From: Chitinophagaceae bacterium
Lineage (GTDB): Bacteria > Bacteroidota > Bacteroidia > Chitinophagales > Chitinophagaceae
Direction of reading: 5' to 3'
DNA: 6,000 nucleotides
NCBI GenBank assembly: GCA_947378615.1
Contig: CANCKV010000228.1
Span: forward strand, 1 to 6,000
Shown here: piece after piece, positions 1 through 6,000 of the stretch
How the letters are laid out: each line of letters opens with the position of its first letter
Numbering within the stretch: position 1 is the first letter of the stretch
The notes under the pieces: generated by a model
What the model saw: only the letters and a program-made list of their open reading frames with translations
What the model was told of the DNA's origin: nothing
The model's database searches: none
Position numbers and translations under genes: made by a program

Positions 1-1617
1 ATAGGAAGTGTGTCAACAGCATTTGGTGAATCTACTTCAGCGATTGGCAATACCTCTACTGCATTGGGTAATCAAACTGTCGCTCGAGGGGATTATTCAT
101 TGGCTACTGGTCAATTTACTAAGGCAAAAGCGATGGCAGGTACTTCAATGGGTATTTATAATGATACAACTGATGCCCCCACTGCATCTGCTGCATCATT
201 CGACCGCCTATTCCAAATAGGAAATGGTACTTCAAATTCTTCCCGTAGTAATGCAATTACTGTATTGAGAAACGGAAATACAGGGATTGGTAGTATTTAC
301 AACCCTACTGAGAAATTAGAACTAGATGGTGCTATCAAAATTGGAGATGCTAATAATGCAGCTACTGCTGTAGATGGTACTATTCGTCATACTTCATCTG
401 GCTTTGAAGGTCGTCATGGTGGTTCTTGGATTCCTTTTTTAGGCAGCGGTGGTTCCGGCAGTTCTTCTTATTGGTCAGTTAATGGAAATAGTATTTACAA
501 CAACAATAGTGATCATAAGGTAGGTATTGGTACCAATACTCCTTTGGCAAGATTACATGTGGCAGATAGTAGTGTGGTATTTACTGCCGATGCTTCTTTG
601 CCGCTTGCACCAGGTTTGCCACCAGTAAGTGGTGGTGGCAGAAGAATGATGTGGTATCCCGACAAAGCAGCTTTCAGAGCAGGAAGGGTTTATACTTCAG
701 AATGGGATATAACTAATATAGGAAATTATTCTGTAGCAATGGGGGTAGGTTCTACCTCTAGTGGAGTTGGTTCTGTAGCCATGGGTATTGCATCTACAGC
801 TTCTGCTGATGGTGCTTTTGCCGTTGGGGCAAATGTAGTAGCGAGTGGCGAAAAATCTTTTGCTGCGGGGGGCTCTACCAACGCAATAGGTACTGGTTCT
901 GTTGCTTTAGGATTTATTTCAAATGCCCGGGGAGCTTACTCTACTGTTATTGGTAACAATTTAACAGCCAAAGCAATTGGTAGCTTTGTAGTAGGTGAAA
1001 ATAATGATGTGTCGGATGCGCCTGATATGACTTCTACAGAAAATTCTGGAGATAGAATTTTCCAGTTAGGCAATGGTACATTGGGTGCCCCTCATAATGC
1101 TATAACTGTAACCAGAAATGGTTGGGTAGGAATTGGTTATACCACTCAAAGTTTACCTCCTTATAATCTTCTAGAAGTAAATGGTAAAATTGGTTGTCTA
1201 GCTGTAACCACATTAAGTGATAGAAGATATAAAACCAATATTAAAACAATAGATAACGGATTAAATAAAATTCTTCGTCTAAGAGGTGTTACCTACGATT
1301 GGGATAAAACTAAAGCCGATAAGAATTTAGACGACAAAAATCATATTGGGTTTATTGCTCAGGAACTGGAAGAAGTATTACCGCAGGCAGTAAGTATTGC
1401 TAGTGATTCACAAAAAACTAGAACTGTAGATTATCAACAAGTAATTCCTGTTTTGGTGGAAGCTATTAAGGAGCAGCAAAAGGAAATAGAAACTTTGAAA
1501 AAGGCTCTCAATGACAAGGATACTGCTTTTTCTCAGCGAATTGCCGCTTTAGAAGAAATGGTAATGAACATGAAAAATGTTCAAGACAAAAAAGCAAATG
1601 TTTTAGCAAAGCATTAA
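1..1617 (+). CDS. Fibre/adhesin-like protein with YadA-type head repeats and C-terminal S74 chaperone domain (5' partial)
   Basis: The frame is open from base 1 (Ile-Gly-Ser before the GTG at base 10), so the GTG is internal and the true start lies to the left. Short Ala-Gly-Ser repeats of the YadA head type (pattern S.A.G) occupy about 1-160 and 724-1005. Between them are beta-fibre segments, including the [14 protein letters not shown] stretch near 520-560, a motif common in tail-fibre-like proteins. The C-terminus is a peptidase S74 domain: SDRRYKTNI at 1216-1242, [12 protein letters not shown] at 1348-1383 and DYQQ at 1429-1440, followed by a Glu/Lys-rich coiled coil to about 1580. In this family the domain drives trimer folding and cuts itself off just before the Ser, using that Ser and the Lys five residues later; both are present, so a 133-residue chaperone should be released. 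No T9SS sorting domain is visible. A surface-exposed trimeric fibre is inferred; the ligand is unknown. It probably shares an operon with the gene 24 bases downstream. Confidence 0.9.
   Translation: MGSVSTAFGESTSAIGNTSTALGNQTVARGDYSLATGQFTKAKAMAGTSMGIYNDTTDAPTASAASFDRLFQIGNGTSNSSRSNAITVLRNGNTGIGSIYNPTEKLELDGAIKIGDANNAATAVDGTIRHTSSGFEGRHGGSWIPFLGSGGSGSSSYWSVNGNSIYNNNSDHKVGIGTNTPLARLHVADSSVVFTADASLPLAPGLPPVSGGGRRMMWYPDKAAFRAGRVYTSEWDITNIGNYSVAMGVGSTSSGVGSVAMGIASTASADGAFAVGANVVASGEKSFAAGGSTNAIGTGSVALGFISNARGAYSTVIGNNLTAKAIGSFVVGENNDVSDAPDMTSTENSGDRIFQLGNGTLGAPHNAITVTRNGWVGIGYTTQSLPPYNLLEVNGKIGCLAVTTLSDRRYKTNIKTIDNGLNKILRLRGVTYDWDKTKADKNLDDKNHIGFIAQELEEVLPQAVSIASDSQKTRTVDYQQVIPVLVEAIKEQQKEIETLKKALNDKDTAFSQRIAALEEMVMNMKNVQDKKANVLAKH
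61..291 (+). repeat. First copy of a duplicated head-plus-connector module in the fibre gene
   Basis: The encoded segment runs from an ALG head repeat through ARG.YS, AKA and ND..DAP to a connector of the form DR.FQ.GNGT...NAITV.RNG..GIG at 202-291. The same order of elements recurs at 904-1137. The connectors of the two copies share 19 identical residues over about 30, with one gap. The repeat is visible at protein level and has diverged in DNA, so it is an old internal duplication and not a recent tandem copy. Confidence 0.75.
904..1137 (+). repeat. Second copy of the duplicated head-plus-connector module
   Basis: This segment repeats the layout of 61-291 with almost the same length (234 against 231 bases). 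It has the ALG head repeat, ARG.YS, AKA, ND..DAP, then the [10 protein letters not shown] and NAITVTRNG connector at 1051-1137 ending in GIG. It lies directly before the S74 domain, with only a short [10 protein letters not shown] linker between them. The first copy is followed by a similar linker ([13 protein letters not shown]), which supports duplication of the whole unit. Confidence 0.75.
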
Positions 1618-1641
1618 TATTAAAAATAAAAAATCTTTGAG
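1618..1641 (+). promoter_or_regulatory. A-rich intergenic leader before the T9SS protein gene
   Basis: Only 24 bases separate the two large genes. The gap is almost entirely A and T and has no GGAGG-like ribosome site before the ATG at 1642. AT-rich leaders of this kind are usual for translation starts in Bacteroidota. I see no terminator or convincing promoter here, which supports co-transcription with the upstream fibre gene. Confidence 0.5.
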
Positions 1642-4600
1642 ATGAAACAGAATAATTTTTTCAAAATAAGATGGCTTTTTTATCTTTTGCAGTTAATCGA
1701 AAACTGTATAAAAGATATACTAGCTAAGAATTATCAATGTGTCAATCATTTGAAATTGGTTGTTAGCATCCTGTTTGTGTTTTCTTCAATGCTTTCTAAA
1801 GCCAATTCAATTGGTGATACCGTATATTTTATTGTTTCAACAGGTACTAAGGTTGTTGTAAGTGGTGATGCACATCTTGTTGGAAACAATTTTGTTTTTA
1901 ATAACAATGGAACATACAATGATTCTGCAGGACAGATTGATATGGGAAATGGGTTGTTTTCTGGAACAGGAACGACCAATCTTTACAATTTGTATATAAA
2001 TGCTTCGAGTGGTACTGCAAAGTTTAATTCGTTGGTTTCAGTTAATAATACGGCCACTTTATATTCAGGTAATGTACAGACCAACAATTTTCTCTTTATT
2101 CGTTCCGATAAAAGTGGTAATGCAAATGTTGTCATTAATACTGCTGTATCTAATAATATTCAGGGTATTTCGATTACAGCTACGGCTTTGTCAGGTGCTT
2201 GCCCTTATTTCAATTCGACACTTTCCTTAAATGTTTCTGGAAGTGCGGTGGTTTATCAATGGCAAAGTTCGTTAGATAGTATTTCTTGGAGTGATATTTT
2301 TGGGGCAACATCCGATAAGTTAAATGCTACAGTGACCCTTTCTTCTTTTTATCGTTGCCATATCACAGCGAATAATAGTTCATTCAATATTTTTACAAAA
2401 GGAATAAGGATGACTTTAGGAAATTCTTCGTCTTCAACTTCTTATCAAACTATTTGTCCATCTAACTTTCCTTTTACTTGGAATGGGCTGACATTTAATT
2501 CTGCAGGTACTCAAACAGCCCACTTATCAAATTCTGCAGGTTGTGATAGTGCTGCCACTTTGATTTTGACAACATCCACTCCTGTCATTCCTTCAATTAG
2601 TATTGCGGCTAATCCTTTAGGGGCAATACTTTCTAGTACTACTGTAACCTTTACTGCAACACCAACAAATGGTGGTTTTTCGCCAATGTATCAATGGAAG
2701 AAGAATGGTTCAAATGTTGGTACAAACAGTACTGCTTATACGGATGCGTCCTTTGTAAATGGAGATGTGATTACCTGTGTCTTAACAGCTAATAATAATT
2801 GTCAGTCTGCAACTACTGTATCTAGTAATGGTATTACTATGAATGTGACCGCAACGATTACTTGGACAGGTGCAGTCTCAACAGATTGGAATGTTGTAGG
2901 CAATTGGAACGTTCATATTGTTCCTACAGTGAACTCTAATGTCAGTATCCCTTCTGTTCCTAGACTCCCTGTTTTAAGTACTGATTTCATAGTTGATACC
3001 CTCTATTTAGGAGGCTCTATGGCTATCAACGGTCATACGCTAACCATAAATGGTGCAATAATCGGTAATGGATTCTTGAAAGGCTCTCAAACATCGTCAT
3101 TAATAATTGCCGGAGCTGTAGGTACAATTCTCTTTGATGTCAATAGTAATACCCTTGCAAACCTGACTATCACTAATTCGGGTGCTGCAACTTTGGGTAA
3201 TGCATTGAATATTGTTAGAATGTTTACTCCCGCGAGTGGCACAATCAATACGGGAGATTACCTGACTTTGAAATCAACAAGTATTGATAATACAGCAGTT
3301 GTGGGAATAGTCGGTGGTGCTGTAAATGGCAAGGTAACTGTAGAACGTTTTATTCCCAATGGGTTGAGGACTTATCGTGATTTGGGTGCAAGTGGTGTTG
3401 CTAATGCAGGTAGTATCTTTGATAATTGGCAGGAAAGTGGGGTAAATACGAATGGGTATGGTATTTATATAACTGGTTCACAGGGGGTATTAAGTGGAAT
3501 AGACCCTGTAAGAGGTTTTGATTATTCATTAACTGGTAACCATTCTTTATTTACCTATACAAATAATAATTGGGATTCTATATTGTCAACTAAAGGAACT
3601 GCCTTAAATCCTTATCAAGGCTACCGTGTGCTTGTAAGAGGTAATCGGACAGGTAGTCTTCAATATCAATTACCTTATATGTGGTCAAATGCAACTTTGC
3701 GTACTACTGGGAATTTGATTACGGGTCAAGTTAGGTTTAGTACCTTGGGAGTAAGTGGTTCTTATCCTTCATCCTACAGATTGGTAAGCGATTCTGGCAA
3801 TTATAATTTCATTGCGAATCCTTATTCTAGTATAGTAGATTGGGAGGCAGTCGCAGCGCAAAGTCAAAATGTCAATCAGAGTTATTGGTATTGCGACCCT
3901 ACAAATACTAATGATGGAACAAGTTCTGGATATACTGTTTTTGTAGGATATAATGCACTTTCACACACTGCTAGCAATCCTCTCGGCACTTCATTGGTAA
4001 ATAGGTATTTGCAACCTGGTCAGGCATTCTTTGTAGAGAATTCTTCAAGCAGTGCGCCTGTAGTGGTGTTTAATGAAAGTAATAAAGTGCCTATTGAATC
4101 AAGAATGGGCATTTTCGGAACATTACCTGTAGTGAATAGGATCGCAGTTGGATTATCAAAGGCAGGAAAGAATGTGGATGGTGCGGTGAGTGTCTTTGGC
4201 ACAAGCTTCTCAAAGTCAATTGGTGCGGAAGATGCCATCAAGTTCTCGAATGTGAGCGAAAACGTAGCTTTCACTCTTGGTGGAAAAGACCTTTGTATCA
4301 ATGGATTCACTTTGCCTACCGCAAAGGATGTCTTACCAATTCACCTTTACAATCTGAATGCAAATACGGTCTATAGTCTTCGTTTGGATGTGTCCCAATT
4401 TACTAGCAATGGTATGTCAGCCTATCTGAAAGACAACGTATCTGGCACTCAGATTAAATTGGAGGGTGATAGTACAATCGTTTCTTTCTCTACAAATGCG
4501 ACTAATGCAGTAAGTTTTGCAAACAGGTATGGACTAGTATTTCAAGCTGCCACTTTGCCTGTTTCTAATATTACCGCAATTGCAACTCCGCTAAAAGGCA

Positions 4601-5106
4601 ATCAAGTGGCAGTGAAATGGTCGGTTGTGGGCGAAGCAAAGGTTGAAACCTATTCAGTGGAACATTCTGTAGATGGTCTCAACTTTAATCGTTTGATTAC
4701 CATAGGTGGTTCTGCTACTAATAATTACAGTTTTATTGATGAAAATGCTGTTGAGGGGACTAACTATTACCGCATTATTGCAACAGACCTTAACAGTAGA
4801 ATTACCTGTAGTAATGTTGTACTGCTTACTTCAAACCACTCATCAATAACAACTATAAAAGTTTATCCTAATCCACTTGTAGGAAGCAATCTGTATTTGA
4901 CATTTGGAAATTTGGAAGCAGGCAAATACAATGTAGGCATCTTCAATAAATTAGGGCAAAGAGTGTTTGAAACTGTCATCAATCATATTGGTGCGGCTAA
5001 TCCTGAAAATGTTAAACTTGGTAAGCAATTAGCTACGGGTACCTATACTTTACAAGTTGTAGGCATAATGGGCAGTACATATCAAACTGAAATAGAAGTT
5101 AAATAA
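1642..5106 (+). CDS. Multi-domain secreted/surface protein with T9SS type A sorting domain
   Basis: The product has 1154 residues from the first ATG. A hydrophobic signal peptide lies at residues 37-54 with a likely cut after Ser-Lys-Ala (52-54). It sits behind an unusually long 36-residue extension, so a TTG start at base 1750 is a real alternative. Domains in order: beta-rich repeat region 55-173; Ig-like domain 176-260 with YQW at 205-207 and a Cys187/Cys239 pair; a short ICPSNFPFTWNG...GCDSAATL module 267-313; a second Ig-like domain 314-403 (YQW core, Cys379); a WTG..STDWNVVGNWN segment 406-437 leading into a beta-helix-like stretch to about 565; a region with ANPY (725-728) and LQPGQAFFVEN (about 790-800); a fibronectin III-like domain about 972-1063; and a C-terminal sorting domain about 1068-1154 with VYPNP at 1074-1078 and a final GTYTLQV...VK. 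The T9SS recognises this last domain, moves the protein across the outer membrane, then usually removes it. No catalytic motif is visible, so an adhesive or structural surface role is inferred. Confidence 0.92.
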   Translation: MKQNNFFKIRWLFYLLQLIENCIKDILAKNYQCVNHLKLVVSILFVFSSMLSKANSIGDTVYFIVSTGTKVVVSGDAHLVGNNFVFNNNGTYNDSAGQIDMGNGLFSGTGTTNLYNLYINASSGTAKFNSLVSVNNTATLYSGNVQTNNFLFIRSDKSGNANVVINTAVSNNIQGISITATALSGACPYFNSTLSLNVSGSAVVYQWQSSLDSISWSDIFGATSDKLNATVTLSSFYRCHITANNSSFNIFTKGIRMTLGNSSSSTSYQTICPSNFPFTWNGLTFNSAGTQTAHLSNSAGCDSAATLILTTSTPVIPSISIAANPLGAILSSTTVTFTATPTNGGFSPMYQWKKNGSNVGTNSTAYTDASFVNGDVITCVLTANNNCQSATTVSSNGITMNVTATITWTGAVSTDWNVVGNWNVHIVPTVNSNVSIPSVPRLPVLSTDFIVDTLYLGGSMAINGHTLTINGAIIGNGFLKGSQTSSLIIAGAVGTILFDVNSNTLANLTITNSGAATLGNALNIVRMFTPASGTINTGDYLTLKSTSIDNTAVVGIVGGAVNGKVTVERFIPNGLRTYRDLGASGVANAGSIFDNWQESGVNTNGYGIYITGSQGVLSGIDPVRGFDYSLTGNHSLFTYTNNNWDSILSTKGTALNPYQGYRVLVRGNRTGSLQYQLPYMWSNATLRTTGNLITGQVRFSTLGVSGSYPSSYRLVSDSGNYNFIANPYSSIVDWEAVAAQSQNVNQSYWYCDPTNTNDGTSSGYTVFVGYNALSHTASNPLGTSLVNRYLQPGQAFFVENSSSSAPVVVFNESNKVPIESRMGIFGTLPVVNRIAVGLSKAGKNVDGAVSVFGTSFSKSIGAEDAIKFSNVSENVAFTLGGKDLCINGFTLPTAKDVLPIHLYNLNANTVYSLRLDVSQFTSNGMSAYLKDNVSGTQIKLEGDSTIVSFSTNATNAVSFANRYGLVFQAATLPVSNITAIATPLKGNQVAVKWSVVGEAKVETYSVEHSVDGLNFNRLITIGGSATNNYSFIDENAVEGTNYYRIIATDLNSRITCSNVVLLTSNHSSITTIKVYPNPLVGSNLYLTFGNLEAGKYNVGIFNKLGQRVFETVINHIGAANPENVKLGKQLATGTYTLQVVGIMGSTYQTEIEVK
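1750..1803 (+). other. Signal peptide segment and possible alternative TTG start
   Basis: Read from TTG at 1750, the protein would begin MKLVVSILFVFSSMLSKA, a compact classical signal peptide with Lys at position 2, a hydrophobic core and a Ser-Lys-Ala cleavage site ending at 1803. From the ATG at 1642 the same segment is preceded by 36 residues containing charged and polar stretches, which is atypical. No in-frame ATG lies closer to the hydrophobic core on its upstream side. The signal peptide is well supported; which start is used cannot be decided from the sequence alone. Confidence 0.55.
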
Positions 5107-5111
5107 ATTAA

Positions 5112-5153
5112 TAGTGGTTAGTTGTTAGACTAATTACTGACAACTAACCACTA
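5112..5153. repeat. Strong 17-bp hairpin just after the T9SS gene (REP-like element or terminator)
   Basis: The arms are TAGTGGTTAGTTGTTAG at 5112-5128 and CTGACAACTAACCACTA at 5137-5153, with an 8-base loop. They pair over all 17 positions, with a single G-T (G-U in RNA) pair. The hairpin begins 5 bases after the stop codon and ends 13 bases before the ATG at 5167. It is not GC-rich and has no T-tract after it, so it is not a textbook intrinsic terminator. It could still end transcription or stabilise the 3' end of the mRNA. The GTTAGTTGTTAG core resembles interspersed intergenic palindromes I associate with Bacteroidota genomes; that link is from memory. Confidence 0.75.
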
Positions 5154-5166
5154 AATATTATTAAAA

Positions 5167-5421
5167 ATGAAAAAGTTACTTTTTATTTTATTAGTCAAGA
5201 TAATCACAAAAGATATCATTCTTCATCGAGTTCCATGCCCTGCCAATCAGGAAAGTCATATAGCAATAGTCGATGAGGGGCTTACAGTGCCATTTGATGA
5301 TGGAATAAATTTCCCTTTGATGAATTCAGGGATTTGTTTGGGATTAAAGTTTTTCGGTATTTTTGGTTGGAGAAATAAGTCTGTTAGGCAAGCAATAGTT
5401 AATGATACGGCTGTCTGTTGA
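5167..5421 (+). CDS. Doubtful 84-residue ORF with a signal-peptide-like start; possible gene remnant
   Basis: I do not recognise this product. It starts MKKLLFILLV after an A-rich leader (ATTAAAAATG), much as genuine Bacteroidota secreted proteins do. The hydrophobic run is too short for a normal signal peptide and is broken by KIITKD. No cleavage site follows, and the remaining 70 residues show no known motif, repeat or sorting signal. One explanation is a real gene start joined to unrelated sequence by a deletion or insertion near base 5195. Another is a chance open frame. The opposite strand is also open at 5256-5498 but lacks a usable start codon. Confidence 0.25.
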   Translation: MKKLLFILLVKIITKDIILHRVPCPANQESHIAIVDEGLTVPFDDGINFPLMNSGICLGLKFFGIFGWRNKSVRQAIVNDTAVC

Positions 5422-5531
5422 AACGATAATTGATTTTCTCTATTTCTTAAATTCAGGATAACTCCACTAACTCCCTTTAATTTCTGTTTAGTAACAAATT
5501 AAGTTAAGCATATTGACCGAAAATTAGGGGG

Positions 5532-5597
5532 CAGCCTGAGGCTATCGAAGTCGGATAGAAATGATTAAGCAGCTTGCACTTCGATAAACTCAGTGTG
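5532..5597. repeat. Inverted pair of CTGAG...TCGAAG elements
   Basis: The left arm at 5532-5555 contains CCTGAGGCTATCGAAGTC. The right arm at 5574-5597 contains CACTTCGATAAACTCAGTG, its approximate reverse complement, with 17 of 24 positions matching by hand count. The spacer is 18 bases. The CTGAG-N5-TCGAAG core resembles intergenic palindromes seen in many bacterial genomes, including Bacteroidota. The mismatches suggest a degraded copy. Its function is unknown; folding as RNA or acting as a REP-like mobile repeat are both possible. Confidence 0.6.
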
Positions 5598-5925
5598 AGA
5601 TTATACGAGTGCGGATTACGTAAAGAAGAAGACGAAAATGAATAAGTAAGAAAATAAGAAATTAGTTTTTAAGTGCCTAACTGTTTGCCCTTTTTAAATT
5701 TAGTCTAGTAGCAAAAGCAGTTCAGAGGTAATTTTTTTAGCAACAACTTATTACTGTTATATTAACGACCTCACCCAATAATCATCTAGAATAGGATATT
5801 ACCGAAAAGATGAATGTGATAGTAGGGTATGACAGCAGGGGTTAAAAAGGCAATAATGGAGGGAAGGAGGTAACTATAAAGCATAGGATTGCTATCAAGG
5901 GTATAGATTTAGTAATATTCAAGCA

Positions 5926-5941
5926 CAGGACAGGAGTCCTG
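5926..5941. repeat. Short CAGGAC/GTCCTG palindrome (REP-like)
   Basis: CAGGAC at 5926-5931 pairs perfectly with GTCCTG at 5936-5941 around the loop AGGA. The sequence continues CGATAGTGGG, and the palindrome plus this flank resembles small intergenic REP-like units in environmental bacteria. That comparison is from memory. Six base pairs alone could arise by chance, so the context matters more than the stem. Confidence 0.4.
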
Positions 5942-5946
5942 CGATA

Positions 5947-5984
5947 GTGGGAGAGAATTACTTTCTCAAAAAAAAGCCTCCCAC
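5947..5984. terminator. Nested stem with A-run at the right edge; possible part of a minus-strand or bidirectional terminator
   Basis: GTGGGA at 5947-5952 pairs with TCCCAC at 5979-5984, and inside it GAGAA at 5953-5957 pairs with TTCTC at 5963-5967. Eight A residues at 5968-5975 are followed by GCCTCCCAC. On the minus strand this reads GTGGGAGGC then eight T, the usual right half of an intrinsic terminator. The matching left half would have to lie beyond base 6000. If so, a minus-strand gene ends just outside the window. Confidence 0.35.
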
Positions 5985-6000
5985 AATCAGCAATATGATA

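Larger units (their letters stand above)
5422..6000. other. Intergenic stretch with palindromic elements and no supportable gene
   Basis: In the parts I translated by eye, all reading frames are broken by frequent stops, and none contains a recognisable protein motif. I see no tRNA or rRNA. The stretch holds an inverted pair at 5532-5597, a short palindrome at 5926-5941, a nested stem at 5947-5984 and an A-run followed by GCCTCCCAC at the right edge. A purine-rich GGAGGGAAGGAGG run near 5859-5871 resembles a ribosome site, but no credible coding frame follows it. Confidence 0.55.

Noticed and set aside
10..12. GTG as the start codon of the fibre gene
   Set aside because: The same frame is open to base 1 and the residues before it (Ile-Gly-Ser) continue the head-repeat pattern, so the gene starts outside the window.
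1..1617. Phage tail fibre, and so a prophage, suggested by the S74 domain
   Set aside because: No other phage structural, lysis or integration gene is in the window, the neighbour is a T9SS cargo protein, and S74 domains also occur on cellular surface proteins of Bacteroidota.
1746..1979. Minus-strand ORF of 77 codons inside the T9SS protein gene
   Set aside because: It lies opposite a clearly coding frame with a recognisable signal peptide and beta-rich repeats, and has no leader or motif of its own.
4020..4310. Minus-strand ORF of 96 codons inside the T9SS protein gene
   Set aside because: It is the antisense shadow of a continuous plus-strand frame that ends in a genuine sorting domain; no independent start signals are visible.
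5256..5498. Open stretch of 80 codons on the minus strand opposite the doubtful plus-strand ORF
   Set aside because: It has no ATG, GTG or TTG start codon, no recognisable motif, and its composition looks like chance translation of AT-rich DNA.
5607..5640. GTGCGGATTACG as a possible group II intron 5' end
   Set aside because: Only the first few bases fit the GUGYG rule; no further intron structure or reverse transcriptase frame is visible in the window.
5859..5885. GGAGGGAAGGAGG as a ribosome binding site for a small gene
   Set aside because: The frames after it have no suitable start codon and meet stops quickly, and Bacteroidota rarely rely on this type of site.
5422..6000. CRISPR array or insertion sequence in the gene-poor right end
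   Set aside because: No direct repeats with regular spacing, no transposase frame and no terminal inverted repeats with target duplications were found.

Overview
The window looks like chromosomal sequence from a member of the Bacteroidota, possibly a Chitinophagaceae-type environmental bacterium (the family is a guess from protein style). The evidence is a complete C-terminal type IX secretion (T9SS) sorting domain on the long middle gene, modular Ig-like and fibronectin-like surface architecture, AT-rich DNA, and A-rich leaders without a Shine-Dalgarno sequence before start codons.

Layout: (1) Bases 1-1617 hold the 3' part of a plus-strand gene for a fibre or adhesin-like protein. It has YadA-like head repeats in two related modules and a C-terminal peptidase S74 intramolecular chaperone domain with a terminal coiled coil. 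Its start lies to the left of the window. (2) After a 24-base gap, bases 1642-5106 encode a multi-domain secreted or surface protein of up to 1154 residues, with a signal peptide and a T9SS type A sorting domain. (3) A strong 17-bp hairpin follows directly at 5112-5153. (4) Bases 5167-5421 hold a short doubtful reading frame that begins like a signal peptide and then resembles nothing I recognise. (5) Bases 5422-6000 show no supportable gene but contain several palindromic elements of apparently different classes.

The two large genes share strand and close spacing, so they are probably co-transcribed and both act at the cell surface. The first would form a self-maturing trimeric fibre; the second would be carried across the outer membrane by the T9SS and anchored or released. 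Neither shows a catalytic domain acting on an external substrate, so adhesion or surface-layer roles are more likely than enzymatic ones. I do not see convincing evidence of a new system. The points most worth a second look are the start site of the T9SS protein, the module duplication in the fibre protein, and the palindrome-rich right end with a possible gene remnant.
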